A stretch of 64,000 nt of DNA, from assembly GCF_014202335.1 (NCBI RefSeq), contig NZ_JACHGP010000008.1, positions 186,001 through 250,000 of the forward strand. Reading direction: 5' to 3'. Below the pieces are notes generated by a model, which made no database searches, was not told the origin of the DNA, and saw only the letters and a program-made list of their open reading frames with translations. How positions within the stretch are numbered: position 1 is the first letter of the stretch; each line of letters begins with the position of its first letter. The translations under genes and the position numbers were made by a program. Below, piece by piece: positions 9,021 through 17,532 of the stretch. Source of the DNA: Mycobacterium sp. AZCC_0083. GTDB taxonomy: Bacteria; Actinomycetota; Actinomycetes; Mycobacteriales; Mycobacteriaceae.

Positions 9021-9884
9021 CTATCCGCCAAACTCCGCTTGGGGTGCGCCCCGGATCGAGGTGTGTACCGAGAAGACGGCACCCGCGTTCGGTTCTTGAC
9101 TTGCCGGCAGGTCCTTGCGGGAAGTGGTGATATACAGCACGCTGAGCCCCTCACCGCCAAAGGCGCACGAGCTGACCTGGCTGACGCCGGGCACGGTGAT
9201 CGTTTCGAGGAGCCGTCCAGCCTTGTCGTAGTGATTGACCGCGCCTCCGCCCCACAGCGCTATCCAGAGTCCGTCCTCCTCATCGATCGCCATGCCATCG
9301 GGAAACCCCTTAGCGCTTTCGATGCGGATGTGCGTCCGACGGCGTGACCATGCGCCGGTCCGGGGATCGACATCGAAGACATCCACACACCGTGTGGGGG
9401 TATCGATGTAGAAGACCCGTGTGCCGTCAGCGGACCATTGAACGCCGTTTGAGATCGACACAGGTGCAAGGACTTCGGTCACCCGCCGGTCGGGTGTCAC
9501 GCGGTAGACGACGCCACCATTCGGCCGCTCGTCGTACGACATCGTGCCAATGACGAAGCCGCCGAGCGGATCGCAGCCTCCGTCGTTCGTCCGCACGGCC
9601 GGGTCCTCGACCACATTGGCGAGGTGTTCGAACTTTGCAAGGCCATCATCCGCGACGAGGAGCCCATGCTCGGTGGCTACGACAAACCCTCCGCGAGCGC
9701 GACGCCTAATCACCGTCGTGGCCCGACTGGGCACCGGGTAGCGGTGAAGTTCGCCGGCATAGTCGATCGCGACGACAATGCCCGCCAGGACATCGGTGCA
9801 CAACAGGCGATTGCTACGCCAATCCCAGAACGGCCCCTCCCCGTGATACGCGAACGGGGGAGTGAATCGTTTAGCGAGACGCAT
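9021..9884 (-). CDS. SMP-30/gluconolaconase/LRE-family beta-propeller hydrolase
   Basis: A 287-residue protein covering the whole SMP-30 fold. Likely metal ligands are the Glu of YHGEGPFWD (residues 14-22), the Asn of RTNDGGCDP, the Asn of SISNGVQWS and the Asp of GFPDGMAIDEEDGLW. Members are cytosolic, metal-dependent lactonases. Here it may hydrolyse a sugar lactone or a sugar-acid derivative made by the locus, but no acidic-sugar substrate can be named. No signal peptide is visible. The gene is divergent from the FkbM gene at 10022, with 137 bp between them. Confidence 0.85.
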   Translation of the reverse strand: MRLAKRFTPPFAYHGEGPFWDWRSNRLLCTDVLAGIVVAIDYAGELHRYPVPSRATTVIRRRARGGFVVATEHGLLVADDGLAKFEHLANVVEDPAVRTNDGGCDPLGGFVIGTMSYDERPNGGVVYRVTPDRRVTEVLAPVSISNGVQWSADGTRVFYIDTPTRCVDVFDVDPRTGAWSRRRTHIRIESAKGFPDGMAIDEEDGLWIALWGGGAVNHYDKAGRLLETITVPGVSQVSSCAFGGEGLSVLYITTSRKDLPASQEPNAGAVFSVHTSIRGAPQAEFGG

Positions 9885-10021
9885 TGGGCCGCCCGTGAAT
9901 TCTCATTTCATAGCCAATGCTAGCCATGGGCTGCGCACAAATTCAATCGGCCGCTAGTGGTGTCCTGTAGAGATGTGTTCTCGCGACTGTTTTCTCATGA
10001 GGACCGTGTTAAATTTCATGA

Positions 10022-10858
10022 GTGTCATCACTACGGTCGACCTTGGTGGCCCGACTACCGCGACGGGTCGTCAGACGGTTGCGGGCTATGAAGCGCTCAC
10101 TGGTGCGGAACTGGGTCGATGAGGCAGAGATCATCGCCAGCCTGTCGTCTACTCGGCCGGCGCCTCCTGGTTCGGTGCTAGTCGACGTGGGTGCGCATCA
10201 TGGATCAGTCACGACTCTATTCCTAGAAATGGGTTGGTCGGTCGTCGCCTATGAGCCCGATCCTTCAAATCGGGAGCAATTCCAGCGCCGCATCAACGCC
10301 CATCCGCAAGTGCAGCTGTCCGCGTCTGCGGTGTCGGACAAATCTGCAGAAGCCGTGTCGCTGTTCACATCGTCAGTGTCCACGGGAGTCAGCACTCTCG
10401 CTGCGTTTCACGAGTCGCATGAACCTACAGCCATCGTCGACGTAGTTACCCTCGCCGACGATTTGCGTGCGCGCCGTGTCCAACAAGTCGATTTCCTGAA
10501 GGTCGACATCGAGGGTTTTGATTTCTTTGCGTTAAAAGGGTTTGACTGGGAGTATGCACCTCGCTTCGTGCTTTACGAATTCGAGGACCGCAAGACCGTT
10601 CCTCTTGGCTACTCATTGGTTGACAGCAGCGCCTACGTCGCCGACCGTGGCTACCATCTCGTGTATTCAGTCTGGGAGCCGATTGTCGAGTACGGCACGC
10701 GCCATCGGTGGCGGGGTTTGTTCTCCACGCCGCCATCTGATGCTGCGACCTGCTGGGGAAACGTGCTGTGCTTTCGGGAAGAGGCCAACGCGGCGTTGTG
10801 CATGCAGAGGTTTGGCCCCCGCTCGCATTGGTTGTTCGATCGGCGTCGGCGTGGGTGA
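10022..10858 (+). CDS. FkbM-family SAM-dependent methyltransferase
   Basis: A 278-residue protein with the FkbM signature: LVDVGAHHGSVT (SAM loop, about residues 53-64), VVAYEPDPSNREQF, then DFLKVDIEGFDFFALKG near residue 160. Members O-methylate sugars in glycolipids and polysaccharides. The start is a GTG at 10022; an ATG at 10018 is out of frame and an in-frame ATG lies at 10088. The N-terminus is basic (LPRRVVRRLRAMKRS). It is followed by the GT42/DUF115-like gene at 10970 in the same direction. Both have visibly more A/T-rich codons than the core genes on the right. Confidence 0.82.
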   Translation: MSSLRSTLVARLPRRVVRRLRAMKRSLVRNWVDEAEIIASLSSTRPAPPGSVLVDVGAHHGSVTTLFLEMGWSVVAYEPDPSNREQFQRRINAHPQVQLSASAVSDKSAEAVSLFTSSVSTGVSTLAAFHESHEPTAIVDVVTLADDLRARRVQQVDFLKVDIEGFDFFALKGFDWEYAPRFVLYEFEDRKTVPLGYSLVDSSAYVADRGYHLVYSVWEPIVEYGTRHRWRGLFSTPPSDAATCWGNVLCFREEANAALCMQRFGPRSHWLFDRRRRG

Positions 10859-10969
10859 CGGCGTCAGGGGCGTCGATGCGCCGAACGACCGTTGCCGATG
10901 CCCCCTTCGCGGTTCTGTTCGTGCGTTGATTTTGGGTGTCATCGCGCGGTCGCTTATAGCGTCGATTCG

Positions 10970-12160
10970 ATGATCCGCTACTCGTTTCCGCTGCGTCGGC
11001 GGTTTATGTGGGCCTTGCGTCGGTGGTTGAACGTTGCGCTGGACTTGTTCAGGGCGCCCGTCCGCCGACCTGAGGTGTTACTCGTAACTGGTAACGCGTC
11101 GCCGGCAAAGGTTCTAGAGGTTGAGGCTCGTCTGCGGTTTTTGTTCACGCACATCGAGAATGCCTTGGAGATTCGTCGGGCGCGAAGGGCGTCACCGCTG
11201 ACCTACGTGCGCAACGCCGCAGTTGTGGCGGTGGACGCCGCCGCAGTCCCCGCGTTTGCCTGCCGGCATGTGCGATGGGTCGCCGACCTGGATTACGACA
11301 CCAATATGCGCGACGGTTGGGATCTTATGATCCTTGGAGACGCTCTAGCCCGCGGCCTCCGACGCAAGTCTGTTACGGTCGCTCGCCAGACGTTTATCGA
11401 CCATGTTCAGAGACTCAACGTTGACGGCGCGCGGCCCGTTTATCTCTTCGGCACGGGCCCGTCGCTGCAGTTAGCCGACCAGCGCTCGTTCGCGGATGGA
11501 ACCACCGTTGTGTGCAACACGATCGTTCGGGATCCAGAGCTCTGGCATCATCTTGCGCCGGCGTTTCTTACTGCGGGAGATGCGATCTATCATTTTGGCC
11601 ACACTCCGCACGCGCGCGCTTTTCGCGCTGACGCATTGCGGCGACTTCAAGAATCAAATGGTCGGACTCTATTCGTGTATCCGGCCCAGTTTGATGTCAT
11701 CGTGCGTTCTGAATTTCGGAATGTGCAATCATTGTTGGTGCCAATCCCGTTCGGTGACCACGCAGATATTACCGTGGACCTCACGAAGCACTTTTGTCTT
11801 CCTCAAATTGAAAACGTGCTTGCCACTCTGCTGCTCCCGTTGGGTTGTACATTGGGTAACGATGTGCGGCTGTGGGGGTTCGACGGGCGCGGACCAAGTG
11901 ACAGCGGCTTCTGGGCGAACTCTGACCGCCACGCTTACCCCGAGCTCACGCAGTCCATTCGGGATGCACACCCAGCGTTCTTTGCCGAAAAGACTCCCAA
12001 GGGTGAGGAAGCCCAGTACGTCAAGAAGGTTCACGGCGATCTGTTGGACGAACGTCTCACTGAAGCAGAAGGCCGTGGCTTTGAGTTTCGGATGCTCCAC
12101 GCTAGTTGGACGCCGACTTTGCAGAAAAGGTACGGGGCGTTGCGCGTCGATCAGGCGTGA
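10970..12160 (+). CDS. DUF115/GT42-like protein, possible CMP-sugar-dependent glycosyltransferase
   Basis: A 396-residue soluble protein starting at the ATG at 10970; upstream codons in this frame look non-coding. About residue 157 it shows YLFGTGPSLQ, then TTVVCNTIV, and later NDVRLWGFDGRG. The GxGPSL...N pattern is the nucleotide-binding signature shared by DUF115 proteins and GT42 (Cst-type) sialyltransferases. Because a CMP-sugar-synthetase-like gene lies at 16837-17511 in the same locus, a CMP-sugar transferase is a reasonable guess. It is weakly supported, and a DUF115 protein of other function is equally possible. The 3' end overlaps the convergent polymerase gene by 59 bp. Confidence 0.6.
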   Translation: MIRYSFPLRRRFMWALRRWLNVALDLFRAPVRRPEVLLVTGNASPAKVLEVEARLRFLFTHIENALEIRRARRASPLTYVRNAAVVAVDAAAVPAFACRHVRWVADLDYDTNMRDGWDLMILGDALARGLRRKSVTVARQTFIDHVQRLNVDGARPVYLFGTGPSLQLADQRSFADGTTVVCNTIVRDPELWHHLAPAFLTAGDAIYHFGHTPHARAFRADALRRLQESNGRTLFVYPAQFDVIVRSEFRNVQSLLVPIPFGDHADITVDLTKHFCLPQIENVLATLLLPLGCTLGNDVRLWGFDGRGPSDSGFWANSDRHAYPELTQSIRDAHPAFFAEKTPKGEEAQYVKKVHGDLLDERLTEAEGRGFEFRMLHASWTPTLQKRYGALRVDQA

Positions 12161-13673
12161 AGAAATCGTCGTGCGGTGACCGCAAACCATGTCTTGAATT
12201 CTGCACGCCGGCACTCCGCGTAGTTTCCATCTCTTGCGTGGTGGTCGCCTCGTGACCGCGGTCCGTGAGGCTACTACTGCCGTTGGCTTGGCAGGCAACT
12301 CCAATAAGGATCATCAGCAGCCAAAAGGTGTCCTGTTCCGCACCGGGTGTCAATGAGACTTCAGTCATCCCGCTCAGAAGTAGGACAGCCATTGCGACAA
12401 TCGCACTCAACCCCCGATTGCCCCAGGCGCGTTGACGCTTCGCGAGCTTCGCGCTAGCCCAATATATGGCGAGCGCCAGCAGGAGCCAGCCCACGAGACC
12501 TCCATCGAACAATTGCTGGAGGAAGGAGTTATGCACGGATGCAGTTTCCGGATGTCTAATAATTTTTGCTAGACTTTCGCTATAGGTGAGCGAGGCGCCG
12601 GATCGATATTGTCCATTGGCGCCGAAGCCAAATAGCATGTGAGGCAGGCCGTTGACCAATTCTATCCAATAATCGATTGCCTGCCTCCATATGTAGTCTC
12701 GGCCGCCTATTGAGTCAATTGACTCCGATTTGACTGCGCGACCAGGAACGAGAGATATGAATGGCGCGATGCCAGATTTGGCCCAGACGACGAAGACCGG
12801 CAGGATGAAGGCAGAAATGGCAGTCAGTATTGTTGCGGCCTGTCCTAGCCAGCGGGTGATATGAGGAAAGCTGATAACGGTAGTCGCCAGTACCGCCGCA
12901 ACGACCATCGGAGCACGCGCGCCGGCGCCGACGAGAATGATAATGGCTGCAATCAAGCAAATCAGCCGAAACGAACGTCGAAGCCAGCCAGCTTCGAGTA
13001 TGACGAAGGCGATAGCTGCAAAATAAATTGCGGCGATAGTCGGCGGAGTGTTTAGTGCCCACGTCAATGGGTAAATTGTGCGCACGAATCCAGTCGATTC
13101 GACGAGGCCGCCAAACCGGACATTCGACGCCGGCGACTGTAACCCTGCTGCATGGCAAAGTACATTTATGAGGAGGTACAGGCCGCAGCCGTCAATCAGC
13201 GAAGCGATGATTCTTCGCGCATCAACCGTCATTACCAGGCGGGTTACAAGCGTGCCGACGAGGAGGAAAGCCAGTAATGGGACGAACGTCAGCAATGGCC
13301 CAGTATTTGCAGGTCGGCTGAAGACGACTGCGGACGCCGCAACTAGGAGTATGAAAGGACCGGACTGGACTTGAAATCTGTGGTCGGTCTTTCGGATGAA
13401 CGCTGCGGCGACTAGGAGTCCGGTAAGGAGCACTGGTGCCGTGGCGCTGAATGATCTGATCGCTAAGGCAGTTGGGAGGATGACCACGATCCAGTCCGGT
13501 TGTAGGCCACTCGTTGACTGAATCGGATGAAGGCAGCGGAACTGGGCTCGCACCAGAACTGCCAATATGCACATGGCGATGCCAGCGATTGACAGGACCG
13601 GTTCAATCGTGGCTACAGCGCCCACCAAGAACACGACTGGGAGCGATGCGAACGCAACCCATCTGACGGCCAT
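12102..13673 (-). CDS. Wzy-like O-antigen/exopolysaccharide polymerase (multi-pass membrane protein)
   Basis: A 523-residue hydrophobic protein with about a dozen predicted transmembrane helices. A long extracytoplasmic loop (around residues 320-385) contains SIGGRDYIWRQAIDYW and HPETASVHNSFLQQLFDGG. Arrangement and loop content are typical of Wzy polymerases and O-antigen ligases, which join lipid-linked repeat units on the outer face of the membrane. An AGGAGGGAG ribosome-binding site precedes the ATG. The hydrophilic tail after about residue 455 overlaps the opposite gene at 12102-12160. It is the last gene of the leftward six-gene unit that starts near 18492. Confidence 0.83.
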   Translation of the reverse strand: MAVRWVAFASLPVVFLVGAVATIEPVLSIAGIAMCILAVLVRAQFRCLHPIQSTSGLQPDWIVVILPTALAIRSFSATAPVLLTGLLVAAAFIRKTDHRFQVQSGPFILLVAASAVVFSRPANTGPLLTFVPLLAFLLVGTLVTRLVMTVDARRIIASLIDGCGLYLLINVLCHAAGLQSPASNVRFGGLVESTGFVRTIYPLTWALNTPPTIAAIYFAAIAFVILEAGWLRRSFRLICLIAAIIILVGAGARAPMVVAAVLATTVISFPHITRWLGQAATILTAISAFILPVFVVWAKSGIAPFISLVPGRAVKSESIDSIGGRDYIWRQAIDYWIELVNGLPHMLFGFGANGQYRSGASLTYSESLAKIIRHPETASVHNSFLQQLFDGGLVGWLLLALAIYWASAKLAKRQRAWGNRGLSAIVAMAVLLLSGMTEVSLTPGAEQDTFWLLMILIGVACQANGSSSLTDRGHEATTTQEMETTRSAGVQNSRHGLRSPHDDFFTPDRRATPRTFSAKSASN

Positions 13674-13753
13674 CCGATCTCCCTCCTGCTAGATGTTGCG
13701 CCTCTCGACGACGGTGACTCCGTCGATCCAGCTTGGTGTGCCTAGCGGCTCTC

Positions 13754-15169
13754 CTACTTCCGTAGCGGGTGAATTCGGCGAGCGCACAAGATAATCGCGC
13801 CCACAATGAGAGCCAGGCAGACGCCGGTGAACGTCCGTCCGAGAGATGACCCCACGGGTGACGCGAGTGCGGCGGCGCTGCAAAGTAGCGCTGCGACGCC
13901 CAGTACAAGATCTGGCCAGTGCCCGAGCCACGAGCTCCATGCGATATCCAACTTGAGCACAACCGCGAGGATCATTGCGACAGCCGCCATTGTCAGGTAA
14001 CCCGCTGCGGTGGCAAAGGCCACCCCGATTGCGCCGTACCGTTGCCCCACAACGAGTATCGAAACGAGGATGAGCACCGCGCCTGCACCGGTTGCCAGGG
14101 CACTGTATTTGGGACGTCCAGCAGTTTGCGTCAAGTAGTTCATCGGGATGAGGTACAGACCGTAGCCTGCTTGTCCGATGAGCAGCACTCCCGTCAGGGC
14201 AAATGACGGCCAGTATGCCTCGGCAAAGACCCATGGGCCTGCGACGGCCACGCCACAGCCGACGACCGCGGGGACGACGAGCGCGGCGATCAGCTGCCAT
14301 GCGACGGCCGCCCGTGTCTCGTGGGTGGGCGCCCGAAAGGCCTCACGCGAGTATCGCGGAAGCACGGCCCGATTGAATTCAGCGAGAACAAGACTCGCAA
14401 CCGAGGCGAGGTTCAAGCCGAACGATAGAAGGCCCACCTGGTACAGCGAGGACACCGCGGCCATCGCAGGCCTACTCAACGAACCGAGCGCCCAAACTGA
14501 CGCACTGTGGGGGATCAGCGGCAGGCTGAAGTTCAATGCGGACCGAACGTGGTGAGCAGCGACCCGTACCCGGGGCAAGCGCACGAGGGACATCGCCAGG
14601 ACCGCCGAGAAGCACGCACTGAGCAAGTCAGAGATGGCCCAACCCAGAACGCCAAGCTGCATTTCGACCACGAGCACCAGTTTCGACGTCGCCGTGACTA
14701 GAACGGAGGTTGACGAAAGCAGGACGAATCGGCGGAGGTCCTCTCGTGCCTGGCTAACCCACAATGCGAAAACCGATGTCGCAGGCTGGAATCCAATCGC
14801 CAGAAGCTCGATTCCCCAAACGAAGCCCGAGATGCCGAGGAACTCAGGTACCAACAACGCGAACACCGCGGCTGCGAGCGCAACTGCGATCGGAAGCTGA
14901 AAGTAGCAGTATGTGCCAGCGACACGAAGTAATGCGGGCCCATCCTCTTCGCCTCGAGCAGCGGCGCGGATCACCAGCTGTATGAGTGGCGCAGCGATGA
15001 CCGCGGTCAACAGCAGCGACGTGGCCGACAGCATTGACGCTGCGCCGTACTCGGCGGGTGACATCGCATGCGAAATGAATGGGAGGATCAGCAGCGACAC
15101 AATGCGCTGGAGACCGGCGAGCAAGACATAGGTCGCTGCCGCTCGTCCGGTTGTTCCAATGCGAGCCAC
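13754..15169 (-). CDS. Wzx-like polysaccharide flippase (MOP/PST family)
   Basis: A membrane protein of about 470 residues with 12-14 hydrophobic segments. It begins TTGRAAATYVLLAGLQRIVSLL and has the early MSPAEYGAASML motif of PST-family polysaccharide transporters. It would flip the undecaprenyl-diphosphate-linked repeat unit across the membrane. The frame is open up to 15265, overlapping the upstream SDR gene. I chose the GTG at 15169, just before the first helix and 19 bp after the SDR stop; ATG 15223 and ATG 15265 are alternatives. It lies between the SDR gene and the polymerase gene, the expected Wzx-Wzy pairing. Confidence 0.85.
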   Translation of the reverse strand: MARIGTTGRAAATYVLLAGLQRIVSLLILPFISHAMSPAEYGAASMLSATSLLLTAVIAAPLIQLVIRAAARGEEDGPALLRVAGTYCYFQLPIAVALAAAVFALLVPEFLGISGFVWGIELLAIGFQPATSVFALWVSQAREDLRRFVLLSSTSVLVTATSKLVLVVEMQLGVLGWAISDLLSACFSAVLAMSLVRLPRVRVAAHHVRSALNFSLPLIPHSASVWALGSLSRPAMAAVSSLYQVGLLSFGLNLASVASLVLAEFNRAVLPRYSREAFRAPTHETRAAVAWQLIAALVVPAVVGCGVAVAGPWVFAEAYWPSFALTGVLLIGQAGYGLYLIPMNYLTQTAGRPKYSALATGAGAVLILVSILVVGQRYGAIGVAFATAAGYLTMAAVAMILAVVLKLDIAWSSWLGHWPDLVLGVAALLCSAAALASPVGSSLGRTFTGVCLALIVGAIILCARRIHPLRK

Positions 15170-15188
15170 GGCTAGGACGCCCAGAACG

Positions 15189-15911
15189 TCACTCGGAACC
15201 CAGACGTGCGGTTGCACCACCATCAACGACGAGAACCGATCCCGTGATGAAGCGTGCGTCATCACCGATCAGGAATGACACCGCCCCGGCGACTTCACTT
15301 GGCTCCCCGATGCGGTGTAGAGCTGTGCGCTGGCGCAGGATGGCCTTGCGGTCCTCGGCCGACTCCCCCCACCGTGCGAAACCCTCGCGGAGCTTGGCCG
15401 TGTCGATCGCCCCAGGGGCGACGGCGTTGACGCGGATGTCGGGCGCGAGGTCCATCGCGGCGGAGCGCACCCACCCCTCCAACGCCGCCTTCGTCGTGGC
15501 ATACGCCGTGATGCCGCCGGTTGTCGCGCGTCCGTGCACGCTGCTTATGGCGACAACCGAACCATCGTTGGCCGCAAGGTTCTCGCGGACGCCCGACATC
15601 AGCGCGTCGACCGCGATGACGTTGACTCGCAGGGCATTTGCCCATTCCTCCCAGGGCGTCCCGCCTGCGCCCCCGATGGGTTGCACCGCGCCGTTGTGCA
15701 CAACCGCCTTCAACTGGTACTCCCTTGCCAGCTCCCGGCCAACGTCCACCAGCTGCTCGGACTTACCCAGGTCGACTTGAAGGTAGACGTCGGCCGCCGG
15801 AGCAACATTGCGGTCGATCCCGATCGCGATGTAGCCGTCCTTGCGCATGCGTTCGCACAAGGCCTCGCCGATTCCGCCGGCGGCCCCTGTGACGATGACT
15901 GCGCGTCTCAC
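15189..15911 (-). CDS. Short-chain dehydrogenase/reductase
   Basis: 240 residues of classical SDR: NAD(P)-binding TGAAGGIGEA near the N-terminus, HNGAV, catalytic Ser in AISSVHG and YxxxK in YATTK, ending with the usual ITGSVLVVDGG. The GTG start at 15911 overlaps the stop of the hydroxyacid dehydrogenase by 4 bp (GTGA), so the longer upstream frame is rejected and translational coupling is likely. The acidic residue in IGIDRN after beta-2 favours NAD over NADP. With the dehydrogenase at 15908 and the cytidylyltransferase at 16837 it forms a compact three-gene module, probably for one activated sugar or sugar-like acid. Confidence 0.88.
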   Translation of the reverse strand: MRRAVIVTGAAGGIGEALCERMRKDGYIAIGIDRNVAPAADVYLQVDLGKSEQLVDVGRELAREYQLKAVVHNGAVQPIGGAGGTPWEEWANALRVNVIAVDALMSGVRENLAANDGSVVAISSVHGRATTGGITAYATTKAALEGWVRSAAMDLAPDIRVNAVAPGAIDTAKLREGFARWGESAEDRKAILRQRTALHRIGEPSEVAGAVSFLIGDDARFITGSVLVVDGGATARLGSE

Positions 15912-16840
15912 CGCGCAAGCTCCTCGAGGAGGAAGTCGACGGCAGCGTTGCTTGCCCGCACGACGCCCTCGCGGGTGTTCGAGCCATTGTGTGCGCCCAA
16001 CACGACATTCGGAAGTTCGCGGAGTTCGCTGTCTAGCGGCAGGGGTTCGATCTCGAACACGTCGAGCGCAGCTCCTGCAATTCGGCCACTCGTCAGGGCG
16101 TCGATCAGATCCGTCTCCAGGACGACCGGGCCCCGCGCCACGTTCACCAGGTACGCGTCCGGGCGTACCAAGGAGAGGCGGTCGGCGTTGATCAGATGGA
16201 ACGTTTCTGGTGTCAGCGGACAAGCCAGGACGATGAACCGGCTGGTTCTCAAGAGCTTGTCAAGGTCGACCATGGGCACACCCGCCGGCGCGGTGGTGAC
16301 GAAGGGATCGCAAGCGACGACATCCATGTCGAAAGACATTCCACGCTTAGCGATCTCACGGCCGATCGCGCCGAAGCCCACGATCCCGAGCCGCGCACCG
16401 GCGAGCGTGACGCCCTCCCACTTGGGCCACTCGCCACGTCGGACGGCGGCGTCCACGACGAGGTAGCCTCGCGCGAGGTTCAGGATGTAGCCGAACGCGG
16501 AGTCGGCGACTTCATAGCCGAAGACGCCCGGGGTGTTGCGCACCGTCACTCCGTGCTGGCGGGCCGCCGCTTGATCGACGTTGTCCACGCCGATCCCCCA
16601 GCGGATCACGGTCTTGAGTTGGGTGGCTCCGTCGAAGAACTCACCGTTGAGCTGGTCGTCGCCGGCGATCATTCCCATCAGGTCGGGACTGTATTCGAGT
16701 AGCTCGGTGGCGCTGAACTGCTGGCGTCCACCGAGTTCCGGGGCGACGACTTCGTATCCGAGTCTCTCGATGCGTTCGAGATGTCGCGGGAGTTCGACCT
16801 GCATCTGCCTGCAGGTCACGAGGATCAGCGGCGCACTCAT
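15908..16840 (-). CDS. D-isomer-specific 2-hydroxyacid dehydrogenase (phosphoglycerate dehydrogenase-like)
   Basis: A 310-residue member of the 2-hydroxyacid dehydrogenase family. The Rossmann motif is GARLGIVGFGAIGREIA. The catalytic triad is visible as Arg in VARGPVV, Glu in LDVFEIEPLP and His in LGAHNGSN. It interconverts a 2-oxo acid and a D-2-hydroxy acid with NAD(H). It has no ACT-type C-terminus, so it is unlikely to be the serine-pathway SerA. Start and stop overlap both neighbours by 4 bp (ATGA with the cytidylyltransferase, GTGA with the SDR). A role in making an unusual acidic constituent of the polysaccharide is inferred. Confidence 0.87.
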   Translation of the reverse strand: MSAPLILVTCRQMQVELPRHLERIERLGYEVVAPELGGRQQFSATELLEYSPDLMGMIAGDDQLNGEFFDGATQLKTVIRWGIGVDNVDQAAARQHGVTVRNTPGVFGYEVADSAFGYILNLARGYLVVDAAVRRGEWPKWEGVTLAGARLGIVGFGAIGREIAKRGMSFDMDVVACDPFVTTAPAGVPMVDLDKLLRTSRFIVLACPLTPETFHLINADRLSLVRPDAYLVNVARGPVVLETDLIDALTSGRIAGAALDVFEIEPLPLDSELRELPNVVLGAHNGSNTREGVVRASNAAVDFLLEELAR

Positions 16841-17511
16841 GTGCTGATCGCACTGCGCTGGGCAATGGCGGCCGCCAGGATGAAATCCTCTTCTGTGTCG
16901 ATGTCAACCGCCTCCCCGGGCGCCATCTCAACCATGAACGGGCGTGCTCCTATGCGGGTTCCGCGCTCCCGCAACAATTCTGGGGTGAATATGAAGAAGC
17001 AGGAGTTCTCGATGAACAGCGGCGCGAGGTCCTGCGTTCGGAGCAACACCATCGGATCGTGATTGACGGGTCGGGTCTCGGCGTCCCAGAGGCGCGCCTG
17101 CAGGCGCGTGACGCTGAAGATGGAATCGAACTCACGGTCGGGACTCATGAACAGTCTCAGAGCCGCAGACACCGTGTCGGCCTTGAGAAACGGGTTCGTC
17201 GAGTGTGTCTGAAGCACGATATCGGCGTCGATCTGGTCGAGCGTGTTGAGCAGCACGTCGTTCATGGCGATATCGCCGTCGCGTAGGTGCTCCGGCCGAA
17301 CCAATACCTGCACGTGCGGGAAGTTCTCGGCGCAGTCCTCGATGATGAAGTCGCTGTCGGTGTCGATCACGATGAGCCCGATCTCGGGGACCGAACTCAA
17401 CGTACGAACAACGTAGTGGTACAACGGGGTACCGGCTAGGGGGCGGTAGTTCTTACCAGGAACGCGCTCACTGTGGTGGCGCATCGGGACGACAGCGATG
17501 ATGGGGTTCAT
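16837..17511 (-). CDS. Acylneuraminate cytidylyltransferase-family protein (CMP-sugar synthetase-like)
   Basis: A 224-residue nucleotidyltransferase. The N-terminus VVPMRHHSERVPGKNYRPL carries the RxxSxRxxxKN-type CTP-binding loop of CMP-sialate/CMP-KDO synthetases. LQTHSTNPFL corresponds to the LQPTSP region, and VDIDTEEDF is the late acidic metal-binding motif. It should activate an acidic sugar, or a related acid, as its CMP ester. No sialate, legionaminate or KDO synthase (NeuB/KdsA type) is present in the window, so the substrate is open. It is coupled by ATGA overlap to the hydroxyacid dehydrogenase and lies 21 bp after the GT2 gene. Confidence 0.85.
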   Translation of the reverse strand: MNPIIAVVPMRHHSERVPGKNYRPLAGTPLYHYVVRTLSSVPEIGLIVIDTDSDFIIEDCAENFPHVQVLVRPEHLRDGDIAMNDVLLNTLDQIDADIVLQTHSTNPFLKADTVSAALRLFMSPDREFDSIFSVTRLQARLWDAETRPVNHDPMVLLRTQDLAPLFIENSCFFIFTPELLRERGTRIGARPFMVEMAPGEAVDIDTEEDFILAAAIAQRSAIST

Positions 17512-17532
17512 TGTCCTCTGCCGGTAGGTGAT

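Noticed and set aside
8885..9160. 91-codon minus-strand frame overlapping the end of the SMP-30 gene
   Set aside because: Most of it is an out-of-frame shadow of the SMP-30 gene; the non-overlapping part has no domain, start signal or conserved look.
15912..16223. N-terminal extension of the SDR frame
   Set aside because: Arg/Pro-rich shadow of the hydroxyacid dehydrogenase; the GTGA overlap start at 15911 is preferred.
16837..17511. Classical sialic acid (Neu5Ac) pathway
   Set aside because: Only the CMP-activation step is represented; no NeuB, NeuC, aldolase or transporter is in the window, so sialic acid is not claimed.
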